A DNA stretch of 50,324 nucleotides from contig CAUGVQ010000003.1 of assembly GCA_959602875.1 (NCBI GenBank), positions 1 through 50,324 of the forward strand. Direction: 5' to 3'. A model generated the notes under the pieces. That model was not told the DNA's origin and searched no databases. It worked only from the letters and a program-made list of their open reading frames with translations. Below are positions 14,770 to 23,098 of this stretch, piece by piece. Numbering within the stretch: position 1 is the stretch's first letter; every line of letters starts with the position of its first letter. This DNA is from an uncultured Collinsella sp. (GTDB lineage: Bacteria; Actinomycetota; Coriobacteriia; Coriobacteriales; Coriobacteriaceae). Position numbers and translations under genes: made by a program.

Positions 14770-16191
14770 ATGGACGAGCAGAAGCACGTGGACGAGGAAC
14801 TGAACGATATGAACGACGCGGTTGAGGACACCGGCGCGGCTATTCCCGATTTCCTTAAGCGGGACCACTCCCCCGAAGCCAAGGTCGTGACCACAGAGGG
14901 TGCTGATACGGACGCCCCTGCCAGCGAGGTGACCGATGCCACCGAGCTGGCGGGCACTGAGCCCACCTCGATATCGTCAGCAACCGCCGAGGCGGAGAAT
15001 GCCGCCGAGGATGCTGAGCACGGTGTGGCTGAGGTCGCCGCCGGAGCGATGAGCGCCGTCAGCTCTTTCTTCTCTGAGGGCGCGGGCGCCGTGCGTGCGA
15101 TGAGCGCCGCCAAGCGCGCCCATGCCGAGGCGCGCGAGCACCTCGAGGGACTCGAGAAGACCATCGCCGACGAGGAGGATGAACTCGCACACCGTCGTGA
15201 CATTGCCGAGCGCTACGAGGAGATTCTTACCGAGGAGCGCGCTCGCATCGCAGCCGCCGAGGAGAAGCGTGCCGCTGCCCAAGAGCAGCAGGCGCAGATC
15301 CAACAGGAAATCGATGCGCTCAAAGAGAAGCTTCAGACCATGAAGGACGAGGACGCGCAGACCGAGAAGCGCCTGAAGGCCGCCCTCGAGGCGGCGGAGG
15401 CCACCGAGACGAGCGCCCGCGAGCAGGGCTCGCGCCTTCAGCGCCGTCTCGACGACGCCAAGCGCAACCTCGATAAGGCCCGCGCGGAGCAAGAAAGCGG
15501 CGTTGCCGCGGCAAAGGCCGCCGTGGAGAGCGCTCAAGCGCGCCTCGACTCACTGAAGGCAGAGTTCACCGAGGTGCAGCGAAATCCCTCGGCAAACTCC
15601 GCTAATTACAGCGTGCGCGCTCAGGAACTTGAACTCGACATTGCCGACGCCACCGATGCGCTGCGTCGCGCGCAGGAGGACCTGCCCCGCGTGACCTTGG
15701 AAAACGAGCAGGCCATCGCTCAGGCTGAGCGGGCTCTCACCGAAAATGAGAAGCCTATCGAGGCCGCCAAGGCTACGTTTAAGGAGGCGTCCGCCGCTGC
15801 GGACAAGGCACGCGAGGCCTACCAGAGCGCCAAGGACGACGCCCAGGAGCGGCAGCGCGCGCTGAAGGGTCAGATCTCTGATCAGGAGAAGGCAAAGCGT
15901 GCCCAGGAGCAGGTCGAACAGGACGCCTCCGACGAGATTGCCGTCGCCGAAACCGTCATCGACGAGGCCGAGGATATCCACGCGCATCCGGAGGTGACCG
16001 AGACCATCGCCGCGCGCCTGGAGGCGGACCGCGCCGAGCGCGACGAGTCGCTCGCTGAGGTCGAGTCGCTCGCCGCAGCCGAAAACGACGTGCGCGCGCA
16101 GACCCGCGGATCCCGTCTGCGCTTTGGCGCCGCGATCGCGGGCATCATCATCGTTGTGATCATCGTGCTTGTGCTCGTCTTTGTGCTTTAG
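14770..16191 (+). CDS. long coiled-coil protein with a C-terminal membrane anchor
   Basis: A 473-residue protein. Residues 1-110 are acidic and disordered, residues 120-430 are an almost unbroken Ala/Glu/Lys/Arg-rich coiled coil (for example EQQAQIQQEIDALKEKLQT), and the last 23 residues are a single hydrophobic helix (AAIAGIIIVVIIVLVLVFVL), so it is probably tail-anchored with the coiled coil in the cytoplasm. No enzymatic motif is seen. The ATG at 14770 has GGAGG 5 nt upstream; an in-frame TTG at 14758 is less likely. A terminator follows at 16199, so it is monocistronic. A role in envelope organisation or as a scaffold is only a guess. Confidence 0.8.
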   Translation: MDEQKHVDEELNDMNDAVEDTGAAIPDFLKRDHSPEAKVVTTEGADTDAPASEVTDATELAGTEPTSISSATAEAENAAEDAEHGVAEVAAGAMSAVSSFFSEGAGAVRAMSAAKRAHAEAREHLEGLEKTIADEEDELAHRRDIAERYEEILTEERARIAAAEEKRAAAQEQQAQIQQEIDALKEKLQTMKDEDAQTEKRLKAALEAAEATETSAREQGSRLQRRLDDAKRNLDKARAEQESGVAAAKAAVESAQARLDSLKAEFTEVQRNPSANSANYSVRAQELELDIADATDALRRAQEDLPRVTLENEQAIAQAERALTENEKPIEAAKATFKEASAAADKAREAYQSAKDDAQERQRALKGQISDQEKAKRAQEQVEQDASDEIAVAETVIDEAEDIHAHPEVTETIAARLEADRAERDESLAEVESLAAAENDVRAQTRGSRLRFGAAIAGIIIVVIIVLVLVFVL

Positions 16192-16198
16192 TGGACGC

Positions 16199-16238
16199 GG
16201 CGCCCCTCCCACTGAAAGCAATAAGGGGCGCCTTTCCA
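16199..16238 (+). terminator. terminator after the coiled-coil gene
   Basis: GGCGCCCCT and AGGGGCGCC pair around a 17-nt loop and are followed by TTTCC. It ends the coiled-coil transcript about 40 nt before the second 118-bp element. Confidence 0.75.
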
Positions 16239-16277
16239 AAACGTGGGTACAGAGTGATTCCCAAACTAAAAATCAAC

Positions 16278-16395
16278 TATTCAACAATCTGCTCTGAACT
16301 CTCAAAGAAGGCCATCTCTATCGACTCTTCTCACCTGCAATTCTGGTGATCGGAAAAGGCACTTACTGCAATACCCACACACAGATTGTTGAATA
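16278..16395. repeat. 118-bp element with inverted ends, copy 2
   Basis: TATTCAACAATC (16278-16289) and its exact reverse complement (16384-16395) bound 118 bp, the same outer length as copy 1 at 5004-5121. Here the inverted ends extend to 15 bp (CTATTCAACAATCTG). The interior differs from copy 1 but again has a near-central hairpin (TCACC/GGTGA at 16331-16349) and lower GC than the flanks. It lies between the coiled-coil terminator and the 3' end of the structured RNA. Confidence 0.7.
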
Positions 16396-16431
16396 GCTGA
16401 CATTTCTAGATTGGAAGACGATCGCGTGCCC

Positions 16432-16760
16432 AAAACCAAGGGAGGCACCGCCTGAGCGGTGCCTCCCCGGCAAGTAACTATTACGGTGGACTCTCCTCCA
16501 TCCCACTCCCGAAGGAACGGAACCCGTATGCTCTCCTGTGGGCTGCCCCTACGACCACGTCATCGGTCTCAACCCCATCTCACGCGGGGCGGACGTCGGG
16601 CCACCTTCACGAACCCACGGTACTTACGCGACCTCGGTCTCGCAGGCGCCGTACCCACAGGCCCTAGCTATATCCTCTGTGCCCATGGGACTCACCTCCT
16701 CGTCCGGTCGCTTTCCTCTGGAGCGACTTCCTTTTCCGTCACTCCTCTTGTTCCCGAATA
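16432..16760 (-). ncRNA. structured noncoding RNA of about 330 nt, class uncertain (raiA-like?)
   Basis: This stretch has no credible protein gene but strong RNA signs on the minus strand. An extended -10 (TGG followed by TATATA, 16768-16773) lies at the 5' end. The 3' end has a perfect 12-bp terminator (GGGAGGCACCGC/GCGGTGCCTCCC, 16440-16467) followed by TTGGTTTT. Between them are several helices: GTCGCT/AGCGAC, GGTAC/GTACC enclosing GCGAGACC/GGTCGCG, ACGTC/GACGT, CCCC/GGGG, and a long-range CCTGTGGG (near 16662) with CCCACAGG (near 16532). It is not tmRNA, SRP RNA or RNase P by their known core motifs. The raiA motif is the closest known class I can suggest, from memory only. Confidence 0.65.
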
Positions 16761-16885
16761 GCGGCCCTATATACCACATTTAGCAGGAAAAATGGCGCTT
16801 GCCGCAAACGGTAGGAACATGTCGGCGAACGGATGGGGTTGAGCTAGGCGGACGCACTGAGCGCGAGAACGCCGGAACGGATGGA

Positions 16886-18106
16886 CTACTCGATGAGCAT
16901 CGCGTCACCGAAGGAGAAGAAGCGGTAGCGCTCACGCACCGCCGCAGCATAGGCGTCCATAACCTGCTCACGCGTGGCAAAGGCAGATACGAGCATCATG
17001 AGCGTGGAGCGCGGCACGTGGAAGTTGGTGATGAGCGCGTCCACCACGTGATAGGTCGAACCAGGCATGAGGTAGAGATTGGTCGTGGCGTCCGTGCGCA
17101 CGACCACGTCTCCGCGCCCAAGGGTGTCGGCGCCGTCGGCGCGGTCCTCAAAGCGGCGGGCGACCACGGGCGGCTCCGCAACGGGCGCCTCGGCATCAAA
17201 AGCGCTCTCGAGCGACCGCACAGCCGTCGTACCCACGGCGATGACACGATGACCCGCTCGCTTGGCCTCGTGCACGGCGTCAATCACCTCGGCAGGCACG
17301 TGATAGCGCTCGGTGTGCATGACGTGTTCGGTGGGATCGTCCTCCTCCACCAAGCGGAACGTGTCGATACCCACCTCGAGCTCGACCGCCACAAAGCGGG
17401 CGCCCTTGTCCTCGATGCGCTGCATGAGCTCGGGCGTGAAGTGGAGACCGGCCGTGGGAGCGGCGGCGGAGTGCTCCTCCTTCATGGCGTAGACGGTCTG
17501 GTACTTCTCGGGGTCGCCCGCGTAATCGGTGATGTAGGGCGGCAGCGGCACATGGCCCGCCGCATGGATCGCCTCGTCAAGCGTGCGCGGCGCACCGTCT
17601 GCGCCCTCCCCCTCCGGCATGAAGCGCACCAGGCGTCCGCCGCGGCTCTCGGGCACGAAGTCAATGACCTCGCCGATGAGCACCACCGGCGCGCTCTCGG
17701 GGGCGTGCGCCCCGCCGGCGCGATACTCGATCACCGCACCGGGCTTAAGGCGCTTGCCCGGGTTTACCAGGCACTCCCACACATGCCCCATAGGGTCGAT
17801 GTCCTCGCGGCGGCGCAGCAGCAGCGTCTCGGCAACGCCGCCGGTGGGCTTGCGGCCGATGAGGCGCGCCGGCATGACGCGCGTCTTGTTGATGACGAGC
17901 ACGTCCCCCGGCTCGATGTAGTCGATGATGTCGTAGTAATGCTTGTGCTCGATGCTACCGCCCGACGGAAGCGACTCGACGTCGCCGGTCTTGGCAAGCG
18001 GCTCGCCGCGATGCAGCACAAGAAGACGGCAGGAATCGCGAGGCTCGGCAGGAGCCTGGGCAATCAGTTCATCGGGAAGTTCGTAATCAAAATCATCGGT
18101 GCGCAT
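16886..18106 (-). CDS. queA: S-adenosylmethionine:tRNA ribosyltransferase-isomerase QueA
   Basis: A 406-residue enzyme that transfers and isomerises ribose from SAM onto preQ1-tRNA to make epoxyqueuosine-tRNA. Signature blocks are DFDYELPDELIAQAP with RDSCRLLVL, DVLVINKTRVMPARL, the SAPTAGLHFTPEL-like AAAPTAGLHFTPEL, VELEVGIDTFRLV, HTERYHVP, GTTAVRSLES and ITNFHVPRSTLMMLVSAF. It is longer than the usual 340-356 residues, with extra sequence around residues 145-190 and 290-335. ATG 18106 fits the homology; a TTG at 18130 with no better site would add eight residues. It is the last gene of a minus-strand operon after the MFS gene (88-nt gap), and it acts just before QueH. Confidence 0.96.
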   Translation of the reverse strand: MRTDDFDYELPDELIAQAPAEPRDSCRLLVLHRGEPLAKTGDVESLPSGGSIEHKHYYDIIDYIEPGDVLVINKTRVMPARLIGRKPTGGVAETLLLRRREDIDPMGHVWECLVNPGKRLKPGAVIEYRAGGAHAPESAPVVLIGEVIDFVPESRGGRLVRFMPEGEGADGAPRTLDEAIHAAGHVPLPPYITDYAGDPEKYQTVYAMKEEHSAAAPTAGLHFTPELMQRIEDKGARFVAVELEVGIDTFRLVEEDDPTEHVMHTERYHVPAEVIDAVHEAKRAGHRVIAVGTTAVRSLESAFDAEAPVAEPPVVARRFEDRADGADTLGRGDVVVRTDATTNLYLMPGSTYHVVDALITNFHVPRSTLMMLVSAFATREQVMDAYAAAVRERYRFFSFGDAMLIE

Positions 18107-18193
18107 GGGCGTGCTCGATCCTTGTCGCAAACGGTTATCGGCTAACGCCTAAGAGTAGCACGAGCGCCGCTTGGGGCACAGAGAAGCCACAGG

Positions 18194-19615
18194 CTACGCG
18201 CGCCCACCCGCGCGGCGTCTGTCGCGCCAGTTGAGCCATTCGCGCACAAGCGCGAGCGCAACACTCACCAAAACAAGGGCGGCGAGCACATGAAACGCCA
18301 TATGCATGCCATCCATAAAGACGTCCGGCCTGCCCTCGACATAACTTGTCACCGGATACCCGATCGAGCGCGACATGCCCCCGTACAGAAGCGCCGAGCC
18401 CACGGTGATGCCAAGCGACTGTCCAAGATAGCGCATGAGATTGCCGAGCGACCCCACAAAGCCGAGTGCGCCCTCGGGCGCGTGCCCCATGATGAGCGAG
18501 TTGTTGGGCGCCTGGAAGATGGAACTGCCGAGCGAGGTGAACATAATGCAGGGGATGAGCACAAACAGCGGGGTATCGACGGCAACGCTCCCCATGATGA
18601 CGAGGCCGCACAGGTAGATGGTCTGCCCCACCAGCGTCGGCCGCTCACAGCCGACCTTATCGGACACCGCGCCCGAGATGGGACCGCATATGGAATTCAC
18701 CAAGGGATAGCAGGCCATGATGACGCCCGAGAGCCCGACGGCGATGCCGCGCGCCTCCTGCAGGTAGTAGGGGAAGATGAACGTGTAGGCGCTCATGGCG
18801 AGGAAGATGATCACCATATTGACGAGGTCGATGGCAAAGCGCACGTCGCGAAACACGCCGAGCGTCACGAGCGGTGATGCCACATGCCCCTCGACGGCAA
18901 CGAACACGACGAGCAGCACGCCCCCGACCACGAGCAGAAGCACGTTCACGGGCGTCACGCCGATCTCCATGAGCGAGATCGCAAAGAAAAGCGAGAGTAT
19001 CGCCGGCACGATCAGAAGCGTGCCCGCCGGATCGAAGGCGGCGCGCCGCTGTGGCGGACGGTTCTTGAGCACCTTGAGCCCGATGAGAAACGACAGCACC
19101 CCGATGGGAATGTTGATGATGAAGATGAACTCCCAGGGAAGAACCGACACGATGAATCCGCCGAACGTGGGGCCGCACATGGCACCGAGCGCGGTGAACG
19201 TTGCCACGAGGCCGAGCGCGCGCCCACGGCTTGTGGGGAACGACTCGGTGATGATGCCCTGGTTGTTGGCAAGCGACGCGGCGCCGCCGAGGGACTGAAC
19301 GGCACGAGAGGCAACGAGCGCCGGGAAGGTGCTCGAAGCGGCGCAGAGCGCAGACCCCAGCGTGAAAAGGACCACGCCCGCTTGGAATATGCGCACCTTG
19401 CCAAACATATCGCCCAGCCGCCCGAAGACGAGCAGCATCGCACAGGTAACGATGCTGTAGATGCTCGTCACCCACTGAATGTCGGCCATACTGACGCCAA
19501 GCTCCCGCTGAAGCGACGGCAGCGCAACGTTGACGATGGTGCCGTCGAGGACCTCCATGAACGTCATGGCGAGTATCACAACAAGCGCGGCGCGCTCGTG
19601 GTGCTTTTCCGTCAA
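18194..19615 (-). CDS. MFS transporter, DHA2 (EmrB/QacA) type
   Basis: A 473-residue, roughly 14-helix drug:H+ antiporter-type permease. Motif C/D1-like MEVLDGTIVNVALPSLQREL in the first helix, the motif-A loop GRLGDMFGKVRIF after helix 2, and the extra central helix pair mark the DHA2 family. Such pumps export drugs or metabolites; the substrate is unknown. The start is a TTG at 19613-19615 that overlaps the queH stop (TTGA), with GGGAGGAG 5 nt upstream inside queH. The frame continuing upstream is only queH read in another frame. It is translationally coupled to queH and upstream of queA, so a link to the queuosine pathway is possible but not shown. Confidence 0.9.
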   Translation of the reverse strand: MTEKHHERAALVVILAMTFMEVLDGTIVNVALPSLQRELGVSMADIQWVTSIYSIVTCAMLLVFGRLGDMFGKVRIFQAGVVLFTLGSALCAASSTFPALVASRAVQSLGGAASLANNQGIITESFPTSRGRALGLVATFTALGAMCGPTFGGFIVSVLPWEFIFIINIPIGVLSFLIGLKVLKNRPPQRRAAFDPAGTLLIVPAILSLFFAISLMEIGVTPVNVLLLVVGGVLLVVFVAVEGHVASPLVTLGVFRDVRFAIDLVNMVIIFLAMSAYTFIFPYYLQEARGIAVGLSGVIMACYPLVNSICGPISGAVSDKVGCERPTLVGQTIYLCGLVIMGSVAVDTPLFVLIPCIMFTSLGSSIFQAPNNSLIMGHAPEGALGFVGSLGNLMRYLGQSLGITVGSALLYGGMSRSIGYPVTSYVEGRPDVFMDGMHMAFHVLAALVLVSVALALVREWLNWRDRRRAGGRA

Positions 19616-20220
19616 CGTGTCTCCTCCCGGCTGCCGTTTGCTTGCGAATGCCCGCCTCGGCGCTCGTCGCGCAGGCGCGCACGGTCGAGGGCCGCCTCGG
19701 CGGCCGAGAAGCGGCATCCGCAATAGTTCTGTCGGTACATGCCGAGCTCGCGCGAGCGACGCGTTGCCTCGGGGTACCAGGGGCGAAAATCGCGTATGAC
19801 CGGCGTCAGGCCCCGGGCCTCGCAGAGCCGGACTAAAACGTCGTTGCAGGTCGCGAACTGCTGATAGGGAGACACCGCGAGCGTCGTCGCAACGTGCGTG
19901 AAGCCCTCTTCCTCTGCCACGCAGCACGCCTCGGCAAGCCGCAGCGCGTAGCAGGCACGGCAGCGCGCCTCGCGACGGCGTGCCCCTATGGGCGCCACGG
20001 AGCTCTCCCACCGGCCGTAGTCCTCGCGCGCCTCGATGAGCGGAATGCCCTGCGCGGTGCACCAGCGCCTGAGCTCGACAAGGCGACGCTCATGCTCTTC
20101 GGCGGGCTGGATATTGGGGTTTGTCCAGCAGATGGTGGGCTCAAACCCCTCCTCTACCAGCAGACGCACCGGCTCGAGGGAGCACGGCGCGCAGCAAGCG
20201 TGCAGCAAAAGGCGTGTCAT
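19612..20220 (-). CDS. queH: epoxyqueuosine reductase QueH
   Basis: A 202-residue member of the QueH (DUF208) family, the B12-independent enzyme that reduces epoxyqueuosine to queuosine in tRNA. The N-terminus LLLHACCAPC carries the first cysteines of the metal/Fe-S site. RCRACYALRLAEACC provides the next pair, and YRQNYCGCRFS near the C-terminus completes the set; TTLAVSPYQ is also conserved. Its ATG overlaps the stop of the upstream DUF3267 gene (ATGA), and its own stop overlaps the MFS start. The C-terminal 25 residues are basic. Presence of QueH rather than the cobalamin-type QueG fits an anaerobe. Confidence 0.95.
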   Translation of the reverse strand: MTRLLLHACCAPCSLEPVRLLVEEGFEPTICWTNPNIQPAEEHERRLVELRRWCTAQGIPLIEAREDYGRWESSVAPIGARRREARCRACYALRLAEACCVAEEEGFTHVATTLAVSPYQQFATCNDVLVRLCEARGLTPVIRDFRPWYPEATRRSRELGMYRQNYCGCRFSAAEAALDRARLRDERRGGHSQANGSREETR

Positions 20221-20831
20221 GCGCGAGCCTCCTCTCCCTCACCGAACAGGCGCACACCCCATGTCGTGTCCTCGCAATACGCAATGGCGGGGTTGCGGCA
20301 GATGGTCCGCACATAATACCAATCGCCCGCGCAGCCGCACAGATGTATTGCCGCGACGGCGCACCCGAGTACTGGAACCCCAAAGGCGGCGCCGATGACA
20401 AGCACAAGGGCTGTGACGACAATCGTTGGGGCGATAACGATCGCAAGGTAGCGGCGCCTTGCGTAGACGATGCCCTCCGCGCAGGCAAAAAGCATGCCCG
20501 CGCCCCAGTTTGCGCCAAACGTCACGCGTGCCCCGGACGGGGCAAAGAGCTTGAAAAACAGGGCGTGCACGAGCTCGTGCACAAGCAGCGCCGCCATCGA
20601 CGCCACCGCGAGCACGACGAGCCACCCCAGCATAAACGCAGATCTGAACGCGCGAACGCCAAGCAACCCGGCGAGCGCCGGGTCAAGGGCGGACGGCATG
20701 AAGATGCGCAGAGCGGCGGCAAACCCTGCGGTAGCGAGCACCCCGATACCGAAGGCGAGGGCGGACGCGCGCGAGATCCACCGCAAAAGTGCGTGATCCT
20801 CGAAGGTTCGTATGTCGGCGATTTTTCTCAT
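20217..20831 (-). CDS. DUF3267-like putative membrane zinc metalloprotease
   Basis: A 204-residue protein with four or five hydrophobic segments. HELVHALFFKLFAPSG, with a HExxH zinc motif at the end of the second helix, and the conserved Asp in GCAGDWYYVRTICRNP match DUF3267 putative zincin membrane proteases. The substrate is unknown. ATG 20831 is preferred (GGTGG upstream); an ATG at 20870 would lie in the promoter of the divergent tRNA-ligase-like gene. It opens the operon with queH, MFS and queA, and its stop overlaps the queH start, but no functional link to queuosine is known. Confidence 0.82.
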   Translation of the reverse strand: MRKIADIRTFEDHALLRWISRASALAFGIGVLATAGFAAALRIFMPSALDPALAGLLGVRAFRSAFMLGWLVVLAVASMAALLVHELVHALFFKLFAPSGARVTFGANWGAGMLFACAEGIVYARRRYLAIVIAPTIVVTALVLVIGAAFGVPVLGCAVAAIHLCGCAGDWYYVRTICRNPAIAYCEDTTWGVRLFGEGEEARA

Positions 20832-20866
20832 GTCCACCAGTGTACACGCGTGAGCGGTCAGCTGTG

Positions 20867-20873
20867 CCATAAT
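20867..20873 (+). promoter_or_regulatory. candidate -10 for the MetRS-like gene
   Basis: CATAATG, preceded by TGTGC, lies about 95 nt before the ATG at 20969. It resembles a -10 (CATAAT versus TATAAT). No convincing -35 is seen. Confidence 0.35.
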
Positions 20874-20968
20874 GTGGGGCGACGGCGGGCTGGCGCCTGC
20901 GAACGTTGCTCGCGCGCAAACCCCGCCACCGAAAATCCCGACCCTCCGCATCCAAGGAGTTTTATCGT

Positions 20969-23029
20969 ATGGCCCCTCACCTCACCAAAGACACGCGACC
21001 CGCCTGGCCACACCGCGCCGTCGTCACCGCCGGTATGCCCTACGGCAACAAGAACCTCCACTTCGGCCACGTGGGCGGCGTCTTCATTCCGGCCGACTTC
21101 TTCGCGCGCTTCCTCCGCGATCGCATCGGCGAGAAGAACGTGCTTTTTGTCTCGGGCACCGACTGCTTTGGCTCCCCCATTATGGAGAGCTACCGCAAGC
21201 TCACCGAAGAGGGCACCTGCTGCGGCACCATCTCCGATTACGTGCAGGCCAACCACGACAAGCAGGCTTCGACGCTCGAGGGCTACGACGTGCGCTGCGA
21301 CTTCTTTGGCGGTAGCGCCCTCGCGCCCGCGGCGAGTGTGCATGAGCAGATGACCGCCGAGGTCATCGGTCGCCTCCGCGACGCCGGCGTGCTCGAGAAG
21401 CGCTCTACGCTGCAGTTTTACGACGCCAAGGCAGGGCAGTTCCTAAACGGCCGCCAAGTGCTCGGCCACTGCCCCATCCAGGGCTGCAAGTCCGAGAAGG
21501 CCTACGCCGACGAGTGCGACCTGGGCCATCAGTTTGAACCGGAGGAGCTCATCGCCCCCGTCTCCGCCCTGACCGGCGAGACGCCGGAGCTCCGCCCCGT
21601 CGACAACCTCTACTTCGACCTGCCCGCCTACCTCGACTACCTGCGCTCCTACACCGCAGAGCTGGAGGCGGACGACACGGTGCGACCCGTGGTGGTGAAG
21701 ACCATGGAGGAGTGGCTCGGCGAGCCCGTCCTCTTCATCCAGAACAAGTTCCGCGAGGCGTTCGATGCCGTCGAGGCTGAGCTTCCCGACCACACCTTGG
21801 TGGAGCCCGAGGGCAACAAGAGCTCCTTTACCGTCGCGTTCCCCTCCTGGCGCGAGCGCGACGAGGCACACGGGGTGCTCTCCGCGGGCGGCGTGCGCTT
21901 CCGTTCCGGCAAGGCGCTCGTCCCCTTCCGCATCACCGGCAACATCGACTGGGGCGTGCCGGTGCCCGACACCTGCGGCTGCTCCGGCCTCACCTGCTGG
22001 GTATGGCCCGAGAGCCTCTGGGCGCCCATCAGCTTCACCCGTACCGCACTCGCCGAGGCGCCTGAGGGGCGCTATGCGAGCACGGACTGGCACGACTGGT
22101 GGTGCAGCGAAGATGCACACGCCTACCAGTTCATCGGGCAGGACAACATCTACTTCTACGGCGTCGCCCAGACGGCGCTGTGGGAGGCACTTGGCTGCGG
22201 CATGCGCCAGTCGACGCTCGTCGCCAACTACCACGTCCTCTACATGGGTAAGAAGGCGAGCTCCTCGAGCAAGACCCCGCCGCCGCCCGCCTCGGAGCTC
22301 CTCGAGCACTACGACGCCGAGCAGCTGCGCGCCCACTTCCTGTCGCTCGGACTCGGCGAGAAGCCGGTAAGTTTCTCGCCTAAGGCCTACGACACGCGCG
22401 AAACCGGCAAGAACCCCGACGGCACGCCGCTTCTGGCGCGCGACGACAAACGCGTGATCGACCCCGTCCTGAAGGAGGGGGCGCTGCTCACGGGCGTCTT
22501 CAACCGTCTGGCGCGCTCGTGCTTCTACGGCGTGGCAGAAAAAGAGGGCGACCCGAGCACGGTTCGAACGGGCTGCATTCCCGCCGGCAACGCCTCCCCC
22601 GCTGTTGTTGAGGAGGCGGAGCAGGCCATCCTCGCCTTCGAGCAGGACGTCCACCACTTTGAGTTCCATCACGCGCTCGGCGTCTGCGACGCCTACCTCC
22701 GCGCCGCCAACAAGCGCTGGAGCGACGCGAGCAAGGCTGCCAAGGCAGCCCAAAAAGAGGACCAGGCGGCAGGCGACGCCCTCATGCACCAGGCCCTCGT
22801 CGACGCCTTTGCGGAGCTGCGCGTGGCGACCGTTCTTATGCACGCGATCGTCCCCCGCGGTTGCGAGCTCATTTGCGAGTACTTTGCCATCGACAGCGAC
22901 GTCTTCTTCAGCTGGGAGCATATCTTCGATACGACCGACGAGCTTGTTCGCTCGCTCGGTGAGGAGCCGGGCACCCACCGTGTGAAGGTGCTGCCCCCGC
23001 GCTTTGACTTCTTCGCGTATCAGGCGTAG
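20969..23029 (+). CDS. class I tRNA-ligase-like protein related to methionyl-tRNA synthetase (variant KMSKS)
   Basis: A 686-residue protein built like MetRS. VTAGMPYGNKNLHFGHVGG carries the HIGH-type motif as HFGH (31-34). A connecting domain follows with a Cys/His zinc-knuckle-like segment (CPIQGCKSEKAYADECDLGH), then YQFIGQDNIYFYGVAQTALW equivalent to MetRS FIGKDI. The C-terminal helical part resembles the MetRS anticodon-binding domain. The KMSKS loop reads KKASSSSKTPPPP (Lys429-Ala-Ser-Ser-Ser-Ser), so the second lysine is lost. It could be the cell's MetRS in a divergent lineage or a paralogue; a normal metG elsewhere would decide. ATG 20969 follows AAGGAG by 9 nt. It is divergent from the DUF3267 gene. 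Confidence 0.85.
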   Translation: MAPHLTKDTRPAWPHRAVVTAGMPYGNKNLHFGHVGGVFIPADFFARFLRDRIGEKNVLFVSGTDCFGSPIMESYRKLTEEGTCCGTISDYVQANHDKQASTLEGYDVRCDFFGGSALAPAASVHEQMTAEVIGRLRDAGVLEKRSTLQFYDAKAGQFLNGRQVLGHCPIQGCKSEKAYADECDLGHQFEPEELIAPVSALTGETPELRPVDNLYFDLPAYLDYLRSYTAELEADDTVRPVVVKTMEEWLGEPVLFIQNKFREAFDAVEAELPDHTLVEPEGNKSSFTVAFPSWRERDEAHGVLSAGGVRFRSGKALVPFRITGNIDWGVPVPDTCGCSGLTCWVWPESLWAPISFTRTALAEAPEGRYASTDWHDWWCSEDAHAYQFIGQDNIYFYGVAQTALWEALGCGMRQSTLVANYHVLYMGKKASSSSKTPPPPASELLEHYDAEQLRAHFLSLGLGEKPVSFSPKAYDTRETGKNPDGTPLLARDDKRVIDPVLKEGALLTGVFNRLARSCFYGVAEKEGDPSTVRTGCIPAGNASPAVVEEAEQAILAFEQDVHHFEFHHALGVCDAYLRAANKRWSDASKAAKAAQKEDQAAGDALMHQALVDAFAELRVATVLMHAIVPRGCELICEYFAIDSDVFFSWEHIFDTTDELVRSLGEEPGTHRVKVLPPRFDFFAYQA

Positions 23030-23098
23030 CAACACCTCGGCGCCGGGACCGTGCTAAAGCGCGCCTCTAGTTTAGTGTCATGCGGGCGAAGCCCGTCT

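Noticed and set aside
16432..16760. RNase P RNA, tmRNA or SRP RNA
   Set aside because: The RNase P core GAGGAAAGTCC with ACAGAA, the tmRNA tag frame and tRNA-like end, and the SRP GGAAG-type loop region are not present in order.
16459..16783. Short plus-strand frames in the 16.4-16.8 kb gap
   Set aside because: They lie across the helices of the structured RNA and lack ribosome binding sites; the RNA explanation fits the terminator and promoter orientation better.
21443..23035. Open frame of about 530 codons antisense to the MetRS-like gene
   Set aside because: No ribosome binding site, no domain, and the opposite strand has clear tRNA-ligase motifs.
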